From Diplocarpon mali (taxonomy: Eukaryota; Ascomycota; Leotiomycetes; Helotiales; Drepanopezizaceae), in assembly GCA_024741835.1 (NCBI GenBank), contig JAENRP010000461.1, positions 9,006-27,954 on the forward strand: a stretch of 18,949 bases of DNA. The letters are read 5' to 3'. Within the stretch, counting starts at the first letter, position 1. Every line of letters begins with the position of its first letter. The position numbers and the translations under genes were made by a program. The notes below the pieces were generated by a model that saw only the letters and a list, made by a program, of their open reading frames with translations, ran no database searches and had not been told where the DNA came from. Of this stretch, positions 12,383 through 18,949 are shown piece after piece.

Positions 12383-12405
12383 ACTTATAGGCCTAGCCTA
12401 TAGGT
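12383..12405 (+). repeat. Palindromic repeat copy 9 (ORF B)
   Basis: It matches with 9 transitions and no transversion. In frame it reads TYRPSL*V. I see no clear counterpart at the same place in ORF A. Confidence 0.8.
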
Positions 12406-12568
12406 AGAATTAGCATATAATAAAGAAGTCTATAAGTATAAAGTGCCTATAATATTAAAAATACAAACTACTAACTATTATAACCTTAAAGTATTAGATT
12501 TAAATGTATTTGAATTACTATCCTTAGAAATGCTTAGAATACCTTATATACTAGTAGTAAAGAAACTG

Positions 12569-12591
12569 GCTCGCGGGCCTGGCCTATAGGT
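12569..12591 (+). repeat. Palindromic repeat copy 10 (ORF B)
   Basis: It matches with 5 transitions and no transversion (GCTCGCGGGCCTGGCCT, then ATAGGT). In frame it reads ARGPGL*V. It lies 186 bases after copy 9, the closest spacing in the window. Confidence 0.87.
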
Positions 12592-13798
12592 TAAAATATA
12601 TAATAATATAGATTTAAAAGATAAGCTGATAGATAAAGTAGATAGTCCTATTACTAATATATTAGAAATTTTTAATAATACTAAGAAGGATATATCTAAT
12701 ATTATATAGACCTTTCCTAAAGATTTATAAAAGTTTATTTTAAAATTCTATAAGTCTATAATAAAGCGTTTAAAGAAGGAAAACTAAGGAGATATTTTAT
12801 TAATATAAGAGGTAATAGTAAGAGCTATTAAATAGATTATAAAACTGCAATAAGACGAATTTACCTTAGATAATATTATATAGTTCTTTATCAATTATAA
12901 GAAATCAAAGGGCGATTACTATATACTTAAGGAGAAGCCTAAAGATACTATAATAATAATTTCTATAGAATATTATTAAGTCCCCTTTAATATTAAGATA
13001 ATACTGTAGTATAGTAATAGATTTAAAGTTATAGTAATATTAGAAATAAAGACTCGCTTAAGTAAATTTGTAATAGGGATATTTAGAGACTTCTATTTTA
13101 AGAAATTTTATACCCTTTATAAATAATAATATGCACTATACTGCGGACTAGCATTAATAGGCATTACTAATAAAGAGGTATTATCTAATATCTATAAATT
13201 TTATACTACTCCTAATTTAAAACTATTCTTATTATACCTTGGAAACTATGCAATTATGGCTACTAGTAATAGAATGGCTAATTAGGTTAAGAAAGATATA
13301 TTATTAGGTTTCTTTAAGTTCCGAGTAGCACTTAAGGCCTTTAAATTATTCTATAATATCGCTTAGACCCTTACTTAATATAAGATTATACTAACTAATA
13401 ATACCTTAATATCGCTTTATAGTAAAGGCTTCTTAAATATGCCTAAGCTGCTTAGCTATACCTTTTTAAGTGCTATGTGTATATATAGTCCTGGCTATTA
13501 TAAAAAGAATTCATTTTTAATATTGGTATAAGAGGAATTGGAAATATACTAATATCATTTTCGGAATTCTAATAAAAAACTTTCGCCCCCTTTTATATTT
13601 CTTTATAATATAATATATAGCCTAATATAATAGACTTTGAAAATATACTATAGGCTGTATCTTAGTGCGCTATTGACTTATTATAAGTCTTTATATAAGT
13701 TGGTAATATATCTTAAGCCTATATAGTTTATAGGTATTAACTACTATTTGAGAATTATTACTATTAAGATTAATGCTAACTTGCGATTTATTAAATCG

Positions 13799-13821
13799 AC
13801 TCCTGGGCTTAGCTCGTAGGT
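13799..13821 (+). repeat. Palindromic repeat copy 11 (ORF B)
   Basis: It matches with 8 transitions and 1 transversion. In frame it reads TPGLSS*VN, at the place matching copy 7 in ORF A. Confidence 0.72.
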
Positions 13822-14620
13822 CAATTCCTCTAATAATAGAACTATTGACTATTATATAATTCCTATTATAAAATAATCGATTAGAGAATTTGCTATATAG
13901 GAAAAGTCTTATAAGTCATTTATACTTATATCCTATTATTTTAAGAACTCTTAATAGATCTTATTAAATCTAGCGTAAAGTGCTATATAATAAAAAGAGC
14001 TAAATACTAAGGAGAAAATTGTCTTAAAGGAATACGTTTCAAATAATACTACTCTATTCTTAGTATTTATAAGATAAGGTACATTTATTAATCTCGATTT
14101 AAAATAGGAATTTAAAAAGGGCGGCTTTTTGACTATTAGTAATAATTATATAGAAGTTATTAGTAATGATTTACTTAAGAATAGCATTAACCTAGAAGAT
14201 TTTCTTATTAACTTACTTAATATAAAGAGATTAAGTATAGTAAGATAGGGTGCAGCTAGAGAATCTTTTGCAAAGTTCTATATAACCCTTAGGATAATAA
14301 AAGGCAGTCTATTATTAGAGGCCCTTATAGGTAGAAGATTATAGAATAACCTATTAGTAGTAATAGCTATAAAGGAGTTGTTCTTAAAGGATATAGCATA
14401 ACTGATAATATATTTAAAGAAATATAAGCAAGAACTTTTTAACAATTTTACTAATACTTAAAAGCTAGTGCAATAACTAGAACTATAGTTATATAGTAAT
14501 AAATCCTAGGCTAAGACGAAAGGCATTAATAATAATATTAAGGCTAATAATATGATTAATAAGACAATTCTTCTTAAGAAGTATAGTATTAAAAAGCCTT
14601 ATATAAAAACCCTTAATACG

Positions 14621-14643
14621 ACTCCTAGGCCCGGCCTGCGACT
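14621..14643 (+). repeat. Palindromic repeat copy 12 (ORF B)
   Basis: It matches with 3 transitions and 2 transversions (ACTCCTAGGCCCGGCCTG). In the still-open stretch it reads TPRPGLRLN without a stop, so it shows the peptide nearly intact. It matches copy 8 in ORF A. Confidence 0.83.
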
Positions 14644-14731
14644 TAATCTAAAGAAAGGCAAGGCTAAGGAAGTCGTAGTTATAGAATCTCCTGCTATATC
14701 CCCCTTAGTAGCAGATGACTCTTTAGAGAAT

Positions 14732-14766
14732 GATAATAATAATAAAGAGGATAATAATAATAATAT
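14732..14766 (+). repeat. AAT/GAT trinucleotide tract encoding an Asn/Asp-rich tail of ORF B
   Basis: Runs of AAT with occasional GAT give DNNNKEDNNNN in the ORF B frame. Since RIP turns TGAT into TAAT, the ancestral tract was probably GAT repeats coding a poly-Asp acidic stretch. It is also a simple-sequence repeat that could slip. The ancestral reading is inference. Confidence 0.5.
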
Positions 14767-14968
14767 AGTAATATAAGTCTCCCTTTCTATTAGTAGAAGC
14801 TATCAAACTATACTAGTATCTTTATAAAATACTAAAGCTCTTATAATACTAAGACTAGACTCTTCTAATATTAATAGCAAACTATTAAAAAGAAGTAGGC
14901 GCTTTATAAAGAAAGTATTATCTAATAATAGTTCTCCTTATCTCTTGAAAAGATCTAAGGAAAATTGA

Positions 14969-15088
14969 CATTTAGGTTAATACTATTTTTAATTATTTTT
15001 ACGACTTTATAGCTTATTTGTTTATTTTGCTAGTTTCGTTTTCTAACTTATAGGCCCAGCCTATAGGTGAAAAGTATAAAAAAAAAAA
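14969..15088 (+). other. 3' untranslated region with A-rich tract before the 3' LTR
   Basis: This short stretch between the ORF B stop and the aligned LTR holds one palindrome (15046-15068) and then an A-rich purine run ending in twelve A (15079-15090), in the place where the polypurine tract that primes plus-strand synthesis should be. The exact LTR start could be anywhere from 15068 (a TG) to 15089, because the matching left edge is cut off by the window. Confidence 0.5.
15046..15068 (+). repeat. Palindromic repeat copy 13, non-coding, next to the 3' LTR
   Basis: It matches with 10 transitions and no transversion (ACTTATAGGCCCAGCCT, then ATAGGT). It lies after the ORF B stop and just before the A-rich tract, so the repeat is not limited to coding DNA. 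Confidence 0.8.
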
Positions 15089-15515
15089 AACTCTTCTTTT
15101 TTTTCCTTTTACCTTTAATAATAATATAGCCTTAGTTTAGGCCTTTTAATATATTAGTTTTCTTACACTTAAGGTTTGCTAGTAATTGATATACTATTAC
15201 CTTGACCTATATTATTTTATATTCTTTATTAATAGTAGTAAGGGCTATTACTTTTATTATTTAAAATATATATAAAGACCTAAGATAGATAGGTCTTATA
15301 ATATATATCATATAATTGGCGTAGGCCGGTAAGAGGATAAAAGGGCCACCTTTTATATATAAAGATAGCGCGTATCGCTATAGTACTGAATATACCCTAT
15401 TATTAGGACTTGTTCCTAATATCTTATCTAGGAGAGCCCGCTTATGGTGCTTCCTCCTCTTGTTTTTAGGTCTTCCCTTAGGCCTATTCTTGTGTTGTCT
15501 CCCCTCTGTTTTATA
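15089..15515 (+). repeat. 3' LTR of the gypsy element
   Basis: It aligns base for base with 1-427 (offset 15088). It keeps the TATA-like run at 15354-15361 and the CT-rich end (CTTCCTCCTCTTG, then CTCCCCT). The differences from the 5' copy are mostly transitions in both directions. Directly after it, CTAAGAGATATGGAC begins the copia reading frame; the base group CTAAG could be the right half of a target-site duplication, but its partner would be outside the window. Confidence 0.92.
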
Positions 15516-17007
15516 CTAAGAGATATGGACCGACTAGGCGTACAATATGACAACCTATGCAATATACTTATTTAAGGCAAGAATATCATACCTATAGTCC
15601 GCCGATTTAGCTACCCGTAGCTACTATTAAACACCAAGGAATCAATTGTTCAATTCTTAGCAGAACCTAAGCTACGCCGTCTATACCGCAGATTTAGCTA
15701 TATCTCTATCGCAAAGCTAGCCAAGGTACTAGATAGAGCTAGTAAAGACTATAATCTCCCTATATTATAATAAATAGAGGAGTTTTATTACCATTATTAG
15801 ATGCATAGCAAATCCCCTAGCAGATTCAAGTTCTCTATTAAAGAGGATCATTCTTTCAATTATTCAATTATTATTAACATCTTCTACCTTAATAGCAAGC
15901 CAGTTCTATATATTATTAATAGTACTATAAGCTTTTAAGCAGGTCGATTTATAAAAGATATAATAGCACATTATACTTAGGATTTACTATAAGCTTATTA
16001 AATTGATACTTACATTAGACCACTTAATTTAATCGTTTACGACGCTAGCAAGAACTTTGCTTCTGCAGAGTTCCGCTAACTTACTAAGACGTTCAATTGC
16101 AAAATCAAAGAAGTACCTATGGAAGCTTATAATAGTGTCGGCAAGGTTGAATGATACTATATAGCTATTCGCCGAGCTTATAAGATCATCTCTGCAGAGC
16201 TCTTAAATGCATTCCCAGCTATAAAGCTTCAAATAGCGTTTAAGACAATCAACAACTCTATTGGACTAAATAGCTTGATTCCTATATTGCTAGTTTTTAA
16301 AGCCTACCTACGATTAATTAACCTTAGTCTACCGGCACCTTCTATAATACAATAAGCTTCTGCTATTCGCAAAGCTATAGATGAATTACGCTTACTCTAA
16401 GCTCGCAGACAAGTCTCTAACGCATTGGCTATGCGCAATAGCCCTAATACAACTTTAACTCTTGATCTACTATTACAATCAAAAGTACGCGTATAAAGAG
16501 AGAAGGTCGATAATTGGAATAGATAGTATAGCCTATATATACTAGTAGCAACTAACGGCGAAGAGTACTTTATAGAGATCGGAGGCAGAGTTGTTAAATT
16601 TCGAAGTATAGTAGTGAAACCATACAAAGAGGAACTCTCTAATTTGGCTCCAGAACCCGGTTCTTAAGCCGAGCCACAACTGGACGAAGAAGCCTTTCTA
16701 ACTTATAAAGAGAAATTCGATTGCAACCTAGCGGTTAGACTACGTAAAGAGCGAGTTATTATAACTCTAAGCGAGCCATTCCAGGCCTTCTAACTCTAAG
16801 AAGTGGAAGGTTTAATCGCTTAAGGTGTTATGAAGTTTATATAATTCGACTAAAAGCTCTATTCCAAAGTACGCATATTCAATTCTCGATTTATCAATAA
16901 GGTTAAAGATAAGATAATAGCTCTATTTGAGAAGTCGCGTCTTATTATTCAAGTATATATAGATTAAGGAAAAGAAGTTATTTTAACCCAATCTCTATTG
17001 AGATAGG
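15516..17007 (+). pseudogene. Ty1/copia pol fragment: pre-integrase, integrase, start of RT
   Basis: The frame at 0 mod 3 reads as copia Pol from the first codons after the gypsy LTR. A pre-integrase-like part (MDRLGVQYDNL from 15525) leads to FYYHY*MH, a damaged HHCC finger (the Cys codons at 15786 and 15795 now read Tyr). The integrase core follows: first catalytic Asp changed to Asn (15876), second kept in VYDASKNF (16041), Glu kept in GKVE (16149), where the next Arg has become TGA. RT begins with LSEPFQAF and KSRLIIQVY, then breaks off near 17000. More than twenty stops occur, mostly TAA/TAG at Gln/Trp positions. The sequence looks more GC-rich than the gypsy element. The 5' half of this copia should lie left of the window, on the other side of the gypsy insertion. 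Confidence 0.86.
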
Positions 17008-17588
17008 TGATATAGCTATCACTCCGATATATTATCATATGACCCTACTGCTTATTCAATAGGATATTAATACATATATAGCTATAGGGAAGAAAGGGGT
17101 AACCTTCCTTCCTTAACTCTTATTAATATATCGACTATCGACCTTTAGAAGCCTCTTTTACCTACTGCGCCGACTTACTTAAGCTTAATAGGTTATAAGC
17201 CTTAGCTAGACTAATAATAGATTATTAACTTCCTTTAGAAAGCACTTGCGCTGCAACTATTAATAGGAAGTTGAACGAGACTTATAGTAAGAGGCGAGCA
17301 ATTGGCAAATAAGAGGTATAATTCCCTATTTAGCTAACCTGTATTATAAGAGGTATGATTCCTTGCTCTATAACCCTTTAGTATTATAAAAGGTATAATT
17401 CCTTGCTTTACTATATTTTATAAGAGGTATAATTCCTTATATTATAGCCTAAAACCCCTTTTCGATAAGAGGACTTCCTTCTTATTTAATACTTTTATAA
17501 TACCTGCTATTTAATTATTTCAACCTTTCGATAAGAGGAGTGCCTTTAACTATTTAATTTATTTGATTTTAATACAATTCTATTCGAA
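17008..17588 (+). repeat. Putative LTR and leader of the second copia element
   Basis: No coherent frame. It opens with a near-palindrome, TGATA-TAGC-TATCA (17008-17021). A hairpin-capable pair AACTTCCT (17227-17234) and AGGAAGTT (17265-17272) lies inside, and the sequence up to TGCGCTGCA (about 17254) could be the LTR, with the rest as leader. These limits are guesses. The leader holds the ATAAGAGG-type repeats described separately. No primer-binding site was recognised. Confidence 0.45.
17309..17438 (+). repeat. Four spaced copies of an AAGAGGTATAATTCC motif
   Basis: Copies start at about 17309, 17346, 17386 and 17420, at intervals of 37, 40 and 34 bases. The second and third are extended to 27 bases (17341-17367 and 17381-17407) and differ at two positions. 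Related half-motifs (AAGAGG) lie at about 17288, 17465 and 17531. The motif has short self-complementary ends (AGG and CCT). They could be regulatory or packaging repeats of the copia leader, or a decayed tandem repeat. Confidence 0.75.
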
Positions 17589-18949
17589 ATGGTAATAGCT
17601 TCTGATTCTAATCGAAATACTAGACCTAAAGACCTTTAACTCTCTTAAAAGAATTAGCAATAATAGTTCGATGATTTAAAGCTTTACTTTAAGAGTAAAG
17701 GCATTGAAATAGCAATTCGAAAGACACTTATTAAATATATAAGAATAGCCCTTTATACTCCCTTTACTAATTTGTCTACTTCCACTTTAATAGCTAATAT
17801 AACTGCTAAGGATTTGCTAGATATATTAAATAAGCTTAGCCTAAGAGCCTTAGTAGATAATAATTAAGAATCCTAAAGGCAGATTTTAAATATAGAAAAG
17901 GAGAAGGAGTATAAGCTGGCCTTAGTTAAATATAAGCTTAAGATTAATAGAGGTTTAAGCGATAAAGACTGAGATTTTATTTAAGTTTATAATAATGCAA
18001 AGATAAGATAGGATACTTTAAAGGTAAAATACTTTTAAATAATTGCCTTTAATACTTAGCATCTACTATAGCAGATTACTTTATTTTAATATAAAAAAGA
18101 TAAAGATAATAAGAATATAAATATAAATATAAATTCTACTTAATCTATATTATATAAAGTAAGAAGGAAAGTAAAAGCTATAGATCCTAAGATAGCTATA
18201 ACTTTTAAGGAAACTTAGCTTTTTAGTTTCCTACTTAATAGCCTCCCTTTTAAGTTTGCTATTATAAAATAATCTCTTCTTATCTAACTTAACCTTAAGA
18301 TTTATAAGAAGATCGACCTCCTTTAAACTATTAAGTAAGACCTTAAAGGATGCTTTAAATTAGTAAATACCGCGTTATAAAGCAACGATAAGCTTAAGAA
18401 GAGGAAGGAGCGTAAGATAAGCCCTTAAGCTTATTAGAGATACTACTTCTATAATAATACTTATAATATTACTAATTGTAAAGTTAGAAGGTAATTAATT
18501 AATATAATCGCTAGCTTTAATATTAAGAAGCAATTGAAGTAGAAGTTAAGAAGTAAATTGCCCTTATCCTATTAAAGGCCGCAACTACTAAGGAAAGGCA
18601 AAGGAAAAGGCTATTTAGCTAAAACTTTAGCAAATACCTTTAATAATAATAGTAAGTTATTTAAACTTAAATCCACTTTTAATAATTTAAATGATAATTA
18701 TAATAAAGATGCTTATATTTTAAAAGCCGATCTTTATAAGATCTTTAAATCTGATTAGTATAGTAATACTAGTTATATAGTATATATAACTAATAAATCC
18801 TACCTATTTAAAGGCCTATTTATTAAAATAAAAAGGCGCTTTATTAAAGTTAGTAGTAAAAAGTTGTATATAGACTTAATAGATATAGTAAAGATAAATA
18901 TTACTAGCATTTCTTTCCTTTTATAAAATATTCTCCTTATACCTAGCTT
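17589..18949 (+). pseudogene. Copia gag and start of protease, relic, partial
   Basis: The frame at 0 mod 3 starts with ATG at 17589 (MVIASDSNRNTRPKDL) and stays coherent to the window edge with TAA/TAG stops at Gln-like codons. It has the lysine-rich look of copia Gag. A nucleocapsid-like knuckle lies at 18441-18479 (YYFYNNTYNITNCK), where Tyr codons probably replace Cys and His, and the spacing is one residue short. The copia protease site follows at about 18756-18800 (NTSYIVYITNKSYLF, matching the usual DTGAS-HMT-SLF pattern with Asp to Asn and Gly to Ser), then the RRFIKV and KLYIDLI stretch typical of the same domain. I chose the start because the ATG follows the non-coding leader and the protein is readable from there. 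The second copia may or may not be the same family as the one at 15516. Confidence 0.75.

Larger units (their letters stand above)
11510..14968 (+). pseudogene. ORF B relic: large protein of unknown family, paralogue of ORF A
   Basis: A frame at 2 mod 3 runs for about 1150 codons. The likely start is ATA at 11510 (reading I/M-S-K-K-A), which would be ATG before a G-to-A change; an in-frame stop lies just upstream at 11486. The last TAA/TAG-tolerant reading ends at a TGA at 14966, with a basic tail (KRSRRFIKK). The similarity to ORF A is clear: VLNYFTI*EG against ILNFFII*EG, FLYNIIYSL (13598) against FLYNIIFSL (9682), YRLYLSALL against YRLYLLAII. Near the end an acidic/Asn-rich tract (14732-14766) follows KKGKAKEVVVIESP. 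A stretch from 14552 to 14776 is still open by chance. Function is unknown; a nuclear or nucleic-acid-binding role is only a guess from the basic and acidic tail. Palindromes lie at 12383, 12569, 13799 and 14621, all in the same phase as in ORF A. Confidence 0.72.
1..15515 (+). mobile_element. Giant RIP-degraded Ty3/gypsy LTR retrotransposon with two extra ORFs
   Basis: This unit is bounded by the same long terminal repeat at both ends, all coding relics are on the + strand, and the order is LTR, gag, protease, RT, RNase H, integrase, ORF A, ORF B, LTR. The order RT-RNase H-integrase and the YIDD-type RT place it in Ty3/gypsy. The length of at least 15.5 kb is about twice that of ordinary fungal gypsy elements, because of the two downstream paralogous ORFs. 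Every frame is broken by many TAA/TAG codons at expected Gln/Trp positions, so the copy is dead. The left LTR is cut by the window edge, so the true start is slightly upstream. The right flank continues immediately as copia pol, which shows a nested insertion. Thirteen copies of a palindromic repeat lie inside. Confidence 0.88.
17008..18949 (+). mobile_element. Second Ty1/copia element, 5' part (LTR/leader plus gag-protease), cut by the window
   Basis: A non-coding 580-base stretch starting with TG (17008) precedes a gag-protease relic with an ATG at 17589, as expected for the 5' end of a copia element. The preceding copia RT reading stops just before 17008, so this element probably inserted there. 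The 3' end and the second LTR are outside the window, so neither the LTR nor a target-site duplication can be proved from this sequence. Confidence 0.6.

Noticed and set aside
14552..14776. A 74-codon + strand open frame as an independent small gene
   Set aside because: The same frame extends far upstream and downstream through RIP-type stops; it is an unbroken piece of ORF B.
7681..14968. ORF A and ORF B as retroviral-type envelope genes
   Set aside because: No signal peptide, anchor segment or Cys pattern is visible, and the tails look basic or acidic rather than membrane-bound; position alone is not enough.
753..15068. The palindromes as transcription terminators or a CRISPR array
   Set aside because: They lie mid-gene at irregular spacing of 186 to 2078 bases, are not followed by T runs, and have no regular spacers; the genome is fungal in character.
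16397..16627. A 76-codon open frame on the minus strand
   Set aside because: It is antisense to the copia integrase/RT relic and open only by chance.

Overview
The window looks like a block of nested, dead LTR retrotransposons from a filamentous ascomycete (Pezizomycotina) that carried out repeat-induced point mutation (RIP). I see no intact host gene. The DNA is AT-rich and full of TpA. Long stretches translate into recognisable retrotransposon proteins in one frame, broken almost only by TAA/TAG where Gln or Trp codons are expected (CAA/CAG/TGG turned into TAA/TAG), with Asp often turned into Asn and Cys into Tyr. These are the C-to-T changes at CpA, on both strands, that RIP makes.

Region 1 (1-15515) is a very large Ty3/gypsy-type element. 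The same LTR lies at 1-427 and 15089-15515: 427 columns, no indels, 29 differences by my hand count, 26 of them transitions. Between them, all on the + strand, come gag-protease (about 451-3600), reverse transcriptase/RNase H/integrase (about 3600-7359), and two further ORF relics of roughly 1085 and 1150 codons, called here ORF A (7681-10935) and ORF B (11510-14968). A and B resemble each other in order and sequence, so they are tandem paralogues, and I do not recognise their family. An autonomous gypsy element is normally about 5-8 kb, so A and B double its size.

Scattered through region 1, and seen nowhere else in the window, are at least 13 copies of a GC-rich 23-bp near-perfect palindrome (left arm ACTCGCGGGCC, one centre base, right arm GGCCTGCGAGT). 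Twelve lie inside the coding relics without breaking the frame. Ten of those sit in the same codon phase and encode a peptide like TRGPGLRV; the thirteenth is non-coding, beside the 3' LTR. This is the most unusual signal here: a dispersed, frame-preserving palindromic repeat inside a transposon, reminiscent in behaviour of the Rickettsia palindromic elements.

Region 2 (15516-about 17007) is the middle of a Ty1/copia pol gene (pre-integrase, integrase, start of reverse transcriptase), readable from the first codon after the gypsy LTR. The gypsy element therefore appears inserted into a copia element whose 5' part lies left of the window. Region 3 (about 17008-18949) looks like the start of another copia element: a probable LTR and leader holding a cluster of ATAAGAGG-type repeats, then a gag-protease relic running off the right edge. 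It seems to have landed in the reverse transcriptase of the first copia.

Together the parts make a heterochromatin-like graveyard. Nothing here is expected to make a full-length protein today, but the reading frames are clear enough to recover the architecture.
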